Assembly: GCA_010015655.1 (NCBI GenBank)
Contig: ML976674.1
Span: forward strand, 186,001 to 250,000
DNA: 64,000 bases
Direction: 5' to 3'
Source of the DNA: Bimuria novae-zelandiae CBS 107.79
Lineage: Eukaryota; Ascomycota; Dothideomycetes; Pleosporales; Didymosphaeriaceae
Position 1 is the stretch's first letter, and the number at the start of each line of letters is the position of its first letter. This document shows, one piece after another, positions 1 through 11,012 of the stretch. The notes beneath the pieces were generated by a model, which saw only the letters and a program-made list of their open reading frames with translations, was not told the DNA's origin and did no database searches. Both the position numbers and the translations under genes were made by a program.

Positions 1-600
1 ACAGGTTTCTTAAAAGTGGAAGACGAGGAGGGAGTAGAGAAGCTTATAGCTAAAGGAGAAAAGAAAGTCTATATTATACGAAAGCTTTAGGAGAGATTCC
101 GTAATAAAATAACGCCTTTAGCTATGCCATGCAAGTCTAGCAAGCTCCCCCTTTAATTTAAAAATAATATAACTAGCTTCTAGAAAGAGATCTAGGAGCT
201 TAAGTTTAAGAAATATTATCTATAAAGCTAAGATAAGTTTAATACTTATATTAGTAAAAATTAGACTATACTAGAAAGTAGTATAATAACTATTTAATAG
301 TAAAGTTAGTCTTTTTAGTGTAAAAGGTTTCTATAACTTTTACAGCTTGCAATTAAAGTTCTTTTAATACCTAAAATAAGTAATAAGCTAAAGAAAGTAT
401 TTTTAGATTTTTAGCGTCGTGTTCTTTAAGATTATACAAAGACAAATCTATAACTACTTAAAGTATTAAAATATGCGAAAGACTAGACTGCATAAGGCAT
501 TCTAAGTATTCCTTTATAATATAAATAAATTACCTTACTACTAGGGATTACGCAATCTCCTTTCTGTACATATTTTATAGGTTTAAGTCCTTTTTAAGTA
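1..600. mobile_element. RIP-degraded repeat, unidentified, cut by window start
   Basis: The stretch is AT-rich with stop codons (mostly TAG/TAA) in every frame and frequent TA where CA or TG would be expected, the RIP pattern seen in the other dead elements here. No catalytic motif survives well enough to name a family. It ends where base composition returns to normal near 600. Confidence 0.6.
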
Positions 601-649
601 GTATAATGCCAAAGTTATCAACGTGAAAGTTTGCCAAGAAATTATCGAC

Positions 650-722
650 GCTATCGGATAGTCGGCCGATAGTTATCGGTCGATAGGCTATCGGTTCGAT
701 AGCCCTATCGGGCCTATCGACC
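650..722. repeat. Cluster of CTATCG/CGATAG motifs
   Basis: About nine to ten copies of CTATCG, CGATAG or one-base variants lie in both orientations within about 73 bp, between the RIPed block and the SDR gene. The motif forms short inverted repeats, so the stretch could fold or offer repeated binding sites. No function is known to me. Confidence 0.7.
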
Positions 723-1135
723 GCAAGTCTGGAGCTTCCACAATTCAGCGCCTCTGTCCAAGTGGAGACACGTATACAGAACAGCCAAGCAAGGGTACCT
801 ATTTGACCATAGGATAAATAGACGATCCGGGAAGTGTGATGGTTGGTGCGCCTATGGGAGTCGCCTGCGTCTACATTGGCTGGCGCCTCAATGCCCCGCA
901 CTACATTCCGAGCCTCGGCAAATGTCCTTGTAAACAATACATACACAAGAATTTAGCAGTGAAGACCTGTTCAACCAATGCACCGCACGGAGGTAGAGTG
1001 CCATTTTCGGGCATAGACCTCCGAATATGTCAGTGGGCGACCGTCGGCTGCCCCGCATATACCTAGGGGAGCATTAAGTGATGAGAACTGCAACACAACA
1101 CATCGATTGATGCTCAGTGCTCAACTCAAGCTCCC
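723..1135. other. Upstream region of the SDR gene, no gene seen
   Basis: Normal base composition. Short open frames here lack coding character. The stretch probably contains the promoter and 5' leader of the SDR gene that begins at 1136. Confidence 0.5.
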
Positions 1136-2065
1136 ATGGCCGACATACCAAGCGAACCTCCTCCTCGCGGGCTCAAAGGCAAAGCCGCTATCGTCACCGG
1201 CGCCGGCTGCGCCAGCGATGGCATCGGAAACGGTCGCGCGATAGCCATCATGCTCGCAGACGAAGGTTGCAACGTCCTATGTCTAGATATGAACCTAAAA
1301 GATGCCGAGATAACAGCCGCAATGGCCAATTCGAAACCGGGTCGAGGTCAAGCGACAGCCTTCAAATGCGACGTAACCAAAGCAACCGACTGCGAAGCTT
1401 CCGTCCAACATGCTCTGACTTCCTTCGGTAGGCTAGACATCCTAATCAACACCGTCGGCATAGGCGGCGCTCCGGGAACTGCGCTGGATGTGGATATGGA
1501 GGCTTTCGCAGAGGGACTTGAGATCAATGTCACGAGTATGGTGCTCATGGTGAAGTATAGCATCCCTGCGATGCTGAAGAATGAGGGTGCGGTGAAGGGG
1601 AGTATTGTGAATATGGGGAGTGTGGCAGGACTGAAGGGCGGGACGCCGCATCTGCTGTATCCCACGAGTAAAGGCGCGGTAGTCAATATGACAAGGGCGA
1701 TGGCGGCGCATCATGCGGAGAGTGGGATTAGGGTGAATTGTGTTTGTCCTGGGGTAAGTTGCGAGTTATACTTTCGTGCTGGTGCTTTGCTTTCCGATAG
1801 TCTCCAGAGGGCAATGGGCTGACGTGGCTAGATGTTATACACGCCTATGATGTACGCAGGTGGTATGAGCGAAGAAGCTCGAGAAGCACGGCGGAAGAGA
1901 AGCCTTCTAGGCATAGAAGGCAATGCTTGGGACGCGGCGTGTGCGGTGGCTTTCCTTGCGAGCGACCATGCGAGATGGATCACTGGTGCGGTACTTCCTG
2001 TCGACGCGGGTGCAACTGCCGCGGTGGGTATTGGTATGCCGAGAGGAACCAGTGTGAACGGCTGA
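1136..2065 (+). CDS. Short-chain dehydrogenase/reductase (SDR), two exons
   Basis: Predicted NAD(P)-dependent oxidoreductase of the classical SDR family, 283 aa, probably cytosolic; substrate unknown. Exons are 1136-1753 and 1832-2065. The intron 1754-1831 (GTAAGT...TAG, 78 bp, phase 0) joins two open frames exactly. Visible motifs: a glycine-rich cofactor loop TGAGCASDGIGNG near residues 21-33 (slightly longer than the usual TGxxxGxG), NTVG in place of NNAG, and the catalytic set Ser162, Tyr175, Lys179 (YPTSK) at the canonical 13 and 4 residue spacing. After the intron, the C-terminal FLASDHARWITGAVLPVDAG is the usual SDR ending. The start is the first ATG in frame with the cofactor motif. 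No linked pathway genes are visible. Confidence 0.9.
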
Positions 2066-2729
2066 TTGCGGCATCTGCGTTTGAAATCCGCAGCGGGCTG
2101 GATCGTGCTCGTGTATGAATTCCATCAGATTCCTCTCAAACTCACATAGCTGACGATATACTGTCCAGAACCAACTATTATACATATTCTACAAAGATCT
2201 TTGTACTAAGCCTGAAGAACGCCCCAGAGAATATGGGCATTCCATCCACATCTTAGGAGCCGAAGAACTACGCTAACACTGAATCCAGTATACGCCGCCC
2301 TCTACACCGAAATACTCCTTTCATTTAGCAAATAGCCAAATTTCCCGAAAACCGGGACGTCGATACAAGGGTTCTTCCGGGCTTTTGGGGAAACGATTAC
2401 AAGGGCACCCTGGAAGAGCCGATCACGAGATGAAACATCAGAACGCTTCTACCAATCACGCGCCTCCCCTAACGCCTACCTTGAAACATTCATGATACGC
2501 CCTTACCCGTCCAACGGCTCTACCATTCGTAGAAGCGATGGAAACTTCACTATACACTCCTTGGCTACGTTCGCCGGATAGCGCGATATCTATATCCTGC
2601 CATCTCCAAGACGGGAAATTTCTTGCGCGTGCACCTCTGCATGCGAGTAAATATAATGACTGAGCCGACGCAAACATCAGAGGTCTATGTTGCTTCCATC
2701 GCTTCGGGAATGGAGTCGCGTTCGTTGAG
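2066..2729. other. Intergenic, SDR to GH43
   Basis: 664 bp between two plus-strand genes. The longest open frame (minus strand, 2456-2812) overlaps the GH43 signal-peptide exon and looks like a shadow. I see no RNA gene or repeat; it presumably holds the SDR terminator and the GH43 promoter. Confidence 0.5.
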
Positions 2730-3955
2730 ATGCATTTTTTCAAGACTTTGACCAGCCTTGCGCTTGGTCTTTCAACTCTCGTGACTGCTGCTACGTACAC
2801 CAACCCGCTCAAGGCGAAAAATGGCTCTGACCCTCACATTGTGTGGTCAGGGGGTTACTACTACCTCATGACGACGGTAAGAGCTACAGCCGCTCTACAA
2901 AGGCTATCTTGACTAGTTGGTTATAGACGTGGACGAATCTGCAGATTACTCGTGCCACGACTATCAACGGGTTGAAGACGGGTCAGACGAAAACTGTGTA
3001 CAGCCAGAGTTCGGGAGCGCGATCCGGGAACGTTTGGGCTGCGAGTATACCTGGTGCTGTAATCTTGACAGAGAAGGTGCTGACCGTTTTCTAGCCTGAG
3101 TTGCACTGGCTCGATAACGCTTGGTACCTTTACTTCACTGCTGGTAATGGCAAGGACCTGGGTACCCAACGCTCGCATGTGCTCAAGGGTACGTAATCTT
3201 TCCAATGCCTAGTCGAAAGCTTGACTGCATTCGACCTCTGTATTGCATATATTGGGGCACATAGTCCACTCATACTTTCGATCTCGGTTCTTTACGCCTT
3301 TTAAAATACCTATGGTACATGCTAACCTACTGCAGGCGGAGCCACCCCCTGGGACACTTTCAGCTTTGCTACGACGCTCACCAACTTTTGGAGCATCGAC
3401 GGCACCATCGTCCGCTTCAGCAGCTAGGGTAACTACTTCGTGCACTCGTGTTTCCTCAACGGCTCGCCTCAATCACTTTGCATCGCAAAGATGAACTCGC
3501 CCACTTCCATCGGCGCCTCCAAGCTCCTCTCTCAGCCCACCCTCTCCTGGGAAACTGTCGACACACCCGTGAACGAAGGCCCCTCAGCCATGTACCACGG
3601 CGGGAAGACTTACATCACCTACTCAGCGTCCTTCTGCTGGACGACATCCTACTCGCTGGGCCTGCTCACATGGAATGGCTCCGGCGACCCGAGTCTGTCG
3701 TCTAGCTGGAGCAAGAGCGGACCGGTGTTGAAGAGTGAGAACGGCAACTATGGCCCCGGCCACAATGGGTTCTTCACGAGCCCCGATGGCACCGAGATCT
3801 CGAACGTGTACCACGCGACAGCGAACAGCGCGGCTGCGTGCGATGGAAACAGGTACACGATGGTGAACAAGATGAACTGGAACAGCAACGGGACGCCGAA
3901 CTTCGGTACGCCGGCGAAGCTGGGAACTTCGTTTACTGGGCCGTCGGGCGAGTAA
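2730..3955 (+). pseudogene. GH43 alpha-L-arabinofuranosidase with an in-frame amber codon
   Basis: Secreted glycoside hydrolase family 43 protein, about 324 codons, expected to remove arabinose from plant cell-wall arabinan. Exons: 2730-2876, 2927-3040, 3095-3188, 3336-3955. Residues 1-20 form a signal peptide. All three GH43 catalytic carboxylates are present: Asp34 (NGSDPHIV), Asp140 (SIDGTI), Glu199 (VNEGPS). Intron 2 (3041-3094) is GC-AG, with CTGAC ten bases before the acceptor; only this junction gives the family's NVWAPELHW. Codon 149 is TAG (3425-3427) inside an otherwise continuous conserved block (RFSS-stop-GNYFV), and coding character continues for 176 codons beyond it. A single C-to-T change from CAG would explain it. 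It is therefore a very young pseudogene, a readthrough gene or a sequence error. Confidence 0.85.
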
Positions 3956-4266
3956 GGATAAGCTCTTGAGTTAACAAGAATAACACCTTTTGCTGTCGCT
4001 CACCATATCACAATCCAAAGATCTGATCACAATTCTTCACAATGCGTGAACATCTTCGCGCACAATGTCGCGCTCCATCCTTCTATACTCACAACATCAG
4101 CTCTACGCCCCTTCTTAACCAGCCGCCTCTACCGTGAATATCTTTCTCCCAAACACAAGCCCACTAACAGCGCAACCTTGCAACCGTCGCAAACTCCCAC
4201 TTACACCCACATTAACAGAACCCCAAGATTCCAGACCTCACTAACAAAACCGCACACTCATACAAC
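3956..4266. other. Short intergenic/leader region
   Basis: Pyrimidine- and C/A-rich sequence between the GH43 stop and the next small ORF. A 119-codon open frame from 4046 is Thr/Pro/Ser-rich without family features, and I take it for noncoding leader of the gene starting at 4267. Confidence 0.4.
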
Positions 4267-4593
4267 ATGCCCCACCACACCCGCAAACACATCCAGTCCC
4301 ACGATAGATCCCAATCTGAGCACCACAGCCACAAACTTACCGCCCTCCGCGCGCACTGCCTCTCGCTGGCCCAGGATCTCGCATCCGCCTCAGCGCGCAA
4401 GGTAAAAGTAACCAAGCGGGCACGCCGCGACAAGATCGGCGTGCCAACATACACCGCGCGCGTGGTTGACAAGCGGGGAGATGTGCTGGTAAGTGATCCG
4501 CGATATTGGGGCAGTGAGGAGGACGCGGTTAACGTATTGTGCCAAATAGTGGTAGAGGAGTGGCTGGAGAGGAGGGGAGCGAACTTTTTCTAG
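4267..4593 (+). CDS. Small basic hypothetical protein, 108 aa
   Basis: Intronless open frame with ATG in a good fungal context (ACAAC before the start) and a CT/CA-rich leader. The protein has a His/Ser-rich N-terminus, a basic central KVKVTKRARRDKIG segment, and an ordered-looking C-terminal half (YTARVVDKRGDVLVSDPRYW, then an acidic amphipathic helix). No family recognised and no signal peptide or membrane segment. Composition and codon use resemble the neighbouring real genes more than the random frames, but length and lack of homology keep confidence moderate. Confidence 0.5.
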   Translation: MPHHTRKHIQSHDRSQSEHHSHKLTALRAHCLSLAQDLASASARKVKVTKRARRDKIGVPTYTARVVDKRGDVLVSDPRYWGSEEDAVNVLCQIVVEEWLERRGANFF

Positions 4594-4826
4594 ATTACTT
4601 TTGCGGGTGGTATAGAAGGCGTAAGGCGTTTGATGCTTATATGTCTGTGTGAGACTGTTCATATCTGGAAGATTATGATTGAATGAATAACTGTTTCAAG
4701 AGATGATTATTCGATTAGCGTGCTGCAACCTTTGTGACCGAGTATATTTGAGCTGCACTTCCATGTGTTGCTGCTCGTCTCCCGTGTCGTACATCATAGC
4801 CCAATCGTGCGCCGTGGTCGAATAGA
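4594..4826. other. Convergent 3' regions
   Basis: Between the small plus-strand ORF and the stop of the minus-strand histidine kinase. AT-rich sequence near 4660-4700 suits 3' ends of both transcripts; no gene seen. Confidence 0.4.
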
Positions 4827-7800
4827 TTAAGCAATACCGGAATGTTGTACGTTTACTCTGTGACAAGGGGCCGGGTTCTTTGCTTCTTCCGCAGATACCT
4901 TCCGCATCTTCTCCGCATGCTTTGCGTCCTCAACGGATGCCTTCCGCACCTTCTCCTCCTCCAGGATTTCGGCAAGTTTCGTGAAACTGACCGGTTTGAT
5001 CATGTACTGATCAATGCCAGAGTTCCAAGCTTCCAGCCGTGCAGAGTTCGAGGCGAGACCTGTCAGTGCGATGATGCAGCACCTTGGTACGTTGTACGTT
5101 TGCTCGTATTGGCGGATGGCGCGCGTTGCCGACATACCGTCCATGACCGGCATACTCATATCTGCAAAGTTCATCAACGATGATTTCTGGTCGTACAAAG
5201 AGACTAACTCACCCATCAAGATAACGTCGTAACGAATCGACTGATTTTGGTACGACTGCTGTGCTTCGAGACCATTTTCAGCTTCCGAGTAGGCAAGTTT
5301 TTGTTTTTTCAGGAAGGCTATTAGGAGCTAAGATGCATCAGTAACCAAATCAATGCCAAATTCGCGCGCTGATGCTTGCCTTTCGATTGATGGCGTTGTC
5401 GTCGGTAACAAGCACGTGCAGCACGGATGACTTGGCGCGAATCGGCAACACATCTTTTGGATCTGCTGGCGGACTGCTGACAAGCGGCAAAATGCTAGTA
5501 GTCACCATCGACTTCCGGCCATCCAGTTCGGCAGCTGGAAATTGGGGCGCTGAATCGGTGACCTCTATAGGTGTCGAAGAAGTGCTCAGATGAATTTCAT
5601 GACGCTTCTGTATCGGGTAAAAAACCTGCTCTTGCGTTTCTATGGTTTCTAGATTAGGACAAGACGAAGGTTGGTCACTCGTAGTGAGGCTTGGAAAATT
5701 CTCACTTCTATTTTCGTAGCGGTTGATGCACTTGTTCAAGGTCGTCGCTAATTTGTAGGGTCCGCACCTGATATCAATTAGTATGTACTAGTATGTACTC
5801 TGCACCGGATGTTGACGAGATTGATGCGACTTACGGTTGAGTGATAATCTCCACCACACTTTCTTCGTTCTGCACCCGGATATCAGACCGAAAAGTAGAT
5901 GCTTCGAGTGTATCCATAGCAACAAACACTGTGATTGGTGCTGGTTTGTTGTCGACTCTCCATCGCCGGATCGCGTCTAGGTATTCAAAAGAGGGCTCTG
6001 GATAGATTACAAGGTCGGCATCGTGCCCCGACCAATCTTCAGTTTGGATGACTTCCATCTTTAGATGCGTAGCCAGGGTGTTGGCTAATGCATCTGTAAA
6101 GCGCGATAGCCCAGCGTTATTCCCGAAAGATTCCGATGACTCAGATGGTGATACATACTTCTTATGAAGAATGCAGACACGGCGGCCGGTCAATCGAGAT
6201 ACAGCTGAGAAGAAGTCGTTCTGCCGAATAGCAGGGGTAAGTGGAAGTTCGGGCTTCGTGAGAGATAGCTTCACAGTGAAGTTGGTCCCGACAGAGGGTT
6301 CGCTGCTTACTTCTATCTTTCCGCCGCTAGTTTCAATAAGCTGCCGGACGATGCTGAGTCCCAGCCCTACTCCAGTTGAATGTGGGTTCTCTTGCGAAAA
6401 GGGCTGGAAGGCTCTATTGGCAAGGAACCCTGGCGACATTCCTGACCCAGAGTCTTTAATGGAGAGCGTGACCGTTGTGGTATTGTCTGACTCTCTGGAT
6501 GGGTTTGTTCGCAAAGAGACATGGATGTGCCCACTCTGTGTGTACTTGACAGCATTGCCGAAGAGATTCATGACGATTCTCTTCCAGGCACCCACGGGAA
6601 AGCATCGAACCCAATCGCTCTCGTGCGCTATATCAAGCACAATGTAGCACATCTTGCGGTCAGACGACGGCTCTGCCTTCAGCCTAGTGTCATGCTCTGT
6701 CTCGGAAGGCGACGAAACCCCTTCTTCATTACCGATAATAGGGACATATAGCGATCCGGAAAAGACCGCTTCCACGACTTCTTCAGTCGCTGTGCTGAGG
6801 TCGAAAGCATTCTGCAGCAACAGGAAGTAGTCAGCAAATATGATTTTCTGGGATGGTCGCTGGACCACGAAAACATACCTCCTTAATCTTACGTGTCTTT
6901 AAAGGCTTCGAAGACAACCGTATAGTGTTGGTATTCCTTAATTTCCGAGACGAAACTGTCTTGCCGGCTTCGTTACTCTTTGTGTAGTCCATAACCTGAT
7001 TAATAGTATCGAGGAGCGTCTGGCCACACGAATGCAATGAATTTAGCATGCTGACTTGAAATGAATCGAGAGGAGTGTCTTTGATAAATTCCAGAGTTCC
7101 GAGTATACCATGAAGGGGTGACCGGAGTTCGTGCGAAATGGATGCAACGAATGTTGTTTTCTGCTCGTGTGATGCCAAAGCATCTAACCTGGACAATTCT
7201 CGCATAATCGAATCACTAAAGATTTTGAAGTAATTGAGATCGACGCTCGCTGAGAGCAGGCGTTGTGGGCTATTGCTCCAACAGAGGCATCCAGCGAACC
7301 AGCGTGAACGCTCATAGTCCCAAAAAGGTACGAAGGCAACACTTCTCGCGCTAGGAATCATTTCGTGTATAGCAGTGGAGCTTCTGAACTTCGGATCCTG
7401 ATCTTTACGTTTCGGTTCCGATCGGGCATCCTCTTTTGAACTGGCGTTTGACGATGATGTATCATCGGTGGACGATACAGATGCTCCTGTAGCTGTGAAG
7501 TTGACGATCTTTCCTATAGGCCATTCTTTGAGAAGCCGCGCCAAATCTCTTTCCAGCAGAGTTCCGAATGGAGGTCCAGTCTCAGACTGTTTCCTTTGTA
7601 TGGCATATCCAAGCATCGAGCACTTCTTAGGTGTCCTGGCTTCGGTCATTTCATGACCGCTATCTAGTGTTCCACCACCGTCGTCACTGGACGAGGAATT
7701 GGGATGCGAGTCTCCTGCGTTCTCGTCGTAATTATTTCCCGGAAATTGGCGATGGTCGGTCGCAGCAACAGATGCGTCGACGATTAGCACACCGTCCAAA

Positions 7801-8705
7801 TTGCTAGAAGCCATCATGACGTTGGCGGCACGTGAGAACATGTCCCGGGAATGCGGAGGCAAGATAGAGTTCTGCAGGGTACCGATTGAACGCTCATTGG
7901 ATGAAGAAATGGCCTGGATCGTTCTTGATCCAAATGATGATGATCCTTGGAGACTGTGGCATGCGGACCCAGCCGTTGACCCAGATTGGTTTGAAGTGTC
8001 ATCTGCGAAGACCTTGTAGGGGCGCAAAGCCGAAGCACCCTGCGCAAATGATAGCAGGCCCCGGGTGAACTGCTCGCCGCGTTGATACTGGTCCCTTATC
8101 GTGTACGTGTCCAGGTACTTGACAATGGTCGCCGCAAAATCTTGAAGCAAGGTGATCTCCTCACTAGGCATGCCGGCCCCGGGGCGTGCTTGGGCGTCCC
8201 ATATGGATACAGCTCCGACCACAGAGCCTCGCGGGCTAATGAGCGGTGCACCGGCATAGAAGCGCCACTGCGGCCCTCCTTTCACAAAGCTGTGATGTGC
8301 ATACCGATCGCACTCGGAGAGATCGTTGACGACCAAAGCAACATCGTCCCCCAACTCCAGGATCTGTTCGCATACACCCCACGAGCGCGGTATGCTGGCG
8401 GTCCCAACCCACAAAGCTTCGTCGGCTGTCCCTGGATCGGGACGGAGTGCGATGGTAGGGGTTGCTTCTGCGATGTAATGCTGGTACTCTCCGTCTATCA
8501 ACGAGATGCACGCGCGCCCGACTCCCATACGCGTAGCTGTCAGCTGGGCCAGCGCGGTGAGTGTGGAGTCGGTAGAAGCTCGGGGATTGTGGACTTGGCC
8601 CGAGGGCTGTTCGATCTTGGGCAGATCTCGAAAGGCGCTCCCATACAACAAGAAGACATCGCGCTCCCGCCTCCGCTCGGCCACTTCAGGCTTCTGGTTG
8701 GACAT
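4827..8705 (-). CDS. Hybrid histidine kinase, GAF-HisKA-HATPase-REC, five exons
   Basis: Predicted soluble two-component sensor of 1213 aa that would autophosphorylate, pass phosphate to its own receiver, then to an HPt protein. Exons on the minus strand: 8705-6879, 6811-5835, 5767-5380, 5327-5213, 5161-4827; all phases agree. The N-terminus carries a GAF domain (about residues 50-215), followed by a Ser/Asn-rich linker. The H-box SISHELRSPLHG puts the phospho-His near 524. N-box MNLFGNAVKYT is near 690, G1 DSGSGM near 730, then GVGLGLSIV. The receiver has DD in HVLVTDDNAINRK, phospho-Asp1103 (LMDMSMPVMDG) and Lys1158 (MIKPVS). Intron 3 (5379-5328) is GC-AG (AAG/GCAAGC). Intron 4 splits the phospho-Asp codon. 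No transmembrane segment or HAMP is visible. The fungal group is not assigned. Confidence 0.93.
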
Positions 8706-9179
8706 GTCGGTGCAGAGAGAGTTGCGCCCATGCGCGTTCGATTCGGTAAGCGCCCTTTCCCGCAGCAGCTACCCCGTCGAGACCGCGAAGAAGAGGCTTG
8801 AAATGATGCAGGAAACACAGCGCTCATGCATGGGAGTGAAAATGGGAACTGCGATTTTGAAGAAGTGCTGTTGTCTCCGAATGGAAAGGCGGCCTTTGGC
8901 AGTCTGGAATGGATCGCCACTTGTAGCGCCTGCCCCGCTTATTCGCCACCAAGCGACAAACCTTTGCAGATCGCAGGGTGCCTTCTATCGCATTTGGAGT
9001 CAGCGGAATAACGCGTTATGCAGCTGATGCGCTGCGAACACTAGATCTCATGTATGACGTAAGTGCACTAGATCTCATGTATGACGTAAATGCACGAGCT
9101 AAGTGGTGACTGCAATAATTGCCGACCTCAGCCACATGTAGTCACGGGACAAACGTTAGCGCCCACTCAGCTACCCATA
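8706..9179. promoter_or_regulatory. Histidine kinase upstream region with duplicated TGACGTAA
   Basis: 474 bp between the kinase start and pogo element A. Overlapping short frames (plus 8506-9027, minus 8540-8920) are shadows of the kinase's first exon or lack coding features. The stretch contains the 27-bp tandem duplication listed separately. Confidence 0.5.
9040..9093. repeat. 27-bp tandem duplication carrying a CRE-like site
   Basis: Two adjacent 27-bp copies (9040-9066 and 9067-9093) differ at one base. Each contains ATGACGTAA, close to the bZIP/CRE-type consensus TGACGTAA. The pair lies about 335-390 bp upstream of the histidine kinase start. Confidence 0.9.
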
Positions 9180-11012
9180 ACGTAATCCACCAGTGAGCTG
9201 CGTACACTAGTGAGCTGCGCACCCCACCAAACGCGTGCGCCTTTTTAATAGATAGCTAAATAATAACTAAATTAAACCTATATAAATATATGTACAAAAT
9301 ATTCCTAATTACTTATACACTAAGTCCTATTGTGGCCTTGCATATAGCACTTTAAGCACGTTAGTGGTGCTCGCTAATAGCTCTAAGATGCTTGGCTCTA
9401 GACATCTACCTGCGCCCTTATTTCTGCCTTTATAGCTAGCCTTTGACCTTCCTGGCCTGTAAGAGTCCCTCTTATAGTAATATACTATTATCGCTGTTGC
9501 CTCTTTTTCTCTTAGCGATAATTAGCCTGACGTAGCTTAGTGTTCTCCTTAGTAAGGATTATCGCAGAGTGTATTACTATCTAACATCCTTTTATAAGCT
9601 AACCTAGAGCCTGACGTGTAGGGCTCTGCGATTAATAACTAAGGAAGCTACGTAGTAGCTAGGCTTACTGCTATAGCTAAGTAACTATATAAGGCGTCTT
9701 AGTAGTCTAGCGCCTCTTACTATTAGCTTCTTGCCTTAGGGGAGATAGCGTTTAGACTATAGTAAGCAATAATAGGACGCGCTTAGAATAGTGTAGGATA
9801 AAGTCTGCTACTTAAAAGCTACTCTTAATTAACTACTTTAAAAAGACTAAAGCCCTAATACGCGTGTAGATATTAAGAAATTCCTGCTTATTAACGTAAA
9901 AGATATAATTACGCGCGAGCTTAGACACCTTACGTTTATACGTAGCTTTAAGTAGCGCGTAGTAAGTAACATCTAGTGGCTATAGTAGATGTAAGCTATA
10001 AGCTAGCATATAGAGACTAATAATCTTATTCTCTATACAGAACTAATTAAACTTAGGCGTCGTATAGCTGCTATAGCTATCTAGAATAAGTAAGCGATAG
10101 GCTCTAGTTAAGCGCAACGCGGTCTAATAGTTAAAGTGCTTAAGCTATTTTAGGCCAAGCTTATTAGTTATCTAGCTATTATCGCTTACTGCAAGCCTCT
10201 AATCGCCTAAGATAAGCTAATACTAGCTAGCTTAGTGTAGCTTTCTAGATAGTATAATAAATAGCGAGAGCGCCCAGCCTAACGCGCTAACACATTTAAT
10301 TACTATAACCTAGTCGCGATTACCAGGCTGTATAGCAATTGCTCGCCTAACTCTGTTAGAGCTTATAATAACCTTAGACGTGCTAGCGACCCCTATCATA
10401 AATCTTGTCTTATTAAAATTATATGTATCCTTATCTATTATGCCGTACTTCTGACGCGTGTCCTTAACAAGCTTAAACTAGGCTCTAAACTTAACTAGAT
10501 TCTAATAAAGAACACGCTAAGCATGTAGCTTTTTATTTTACTTAGTTATAAGCTCTGCTTAGCTATTAATAAAGCGTAACACCTAGTTCTTGCTAATAGG
10601 CTATAGAGGCAGGATCTAGCCTTAAGCTTAAAGTAGGACGTCTACTATTTAGCGCACATCGATAATATAGGGTAGAAAGTCTTGTCTATTAAGGTCTAGG
10701 ATCCAGCGAATAAAAGACTACTCTTTAAGAGGTAATAGCTTACGCTTGTTAGACGTTATTTTAATTCTAGCTTAGACACTATAGAGGCGCGACTAGAGGG
10801 TTAATTTAAAGATATCGTAGGCTGCTACTATAGCGCGAATTAACTAATAAGGATAAGACTTAATTAAAACAAGGGCAAGACTAAGTCTGCCTTTTTTTAA
10901 TAGCAATTAAGCTTGTTATTATTAAGCTATAGTTGAAAAGGTGGACGCGTCGTGACGCGTTTTGGTGGGGTGCGCAGCTCACTGGTGTACGCAGCTCACT
11001 GGTGGATTACGT
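9180..11012. mobile_element. Pogo/Fot1-type DNA transposon A (1833 bp)
   Basis: The element is bounded by near-perfect inverted repeats of about 58 bp and flanked by TA on both sides (9178-9179 and 11013-11014), the Tc1/mariner-superfamily target duplication. Each terminal repeat begins ACGTAATCCACC, carries AGTGAGCTGCG twice at 17-bp spacing, then ACCCCACCAAA. The interior is heavily RIP-mutated while both tips are essentially unmutated. Confidence 0.93.
9290..10930 (-). pseudogene. DDE_1 (pogo/Fot1) transposase remnant of element A
   Basis: Minus-strand translation, broken by many TAG/TAA codons, still shows pogo-type blocks: a segment reading KYGIIDKDTYNFDETGF-MIG (first catalytic Asp region) and a later DWRLAVSDN stretch. 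The reading frame is preserved over long distances despite the stops, as expected from RIP transitions rather than indels. Not functional. Confidence 0.75.

Noticed and set aside
4046..4405. 119-codon Thr/Pro/Ser-rich open frame
   Set aside because: Composition follows the C/A-rich leader of the ORF at 4267; no domain or repeat pattern typical of a mucin-like protein.
8082..8801. 239-codon plus-strand open frame
   Set aside because: Antisense to exon 1 of the histidine kinase, whose domains are unambiguous on the minus strand.
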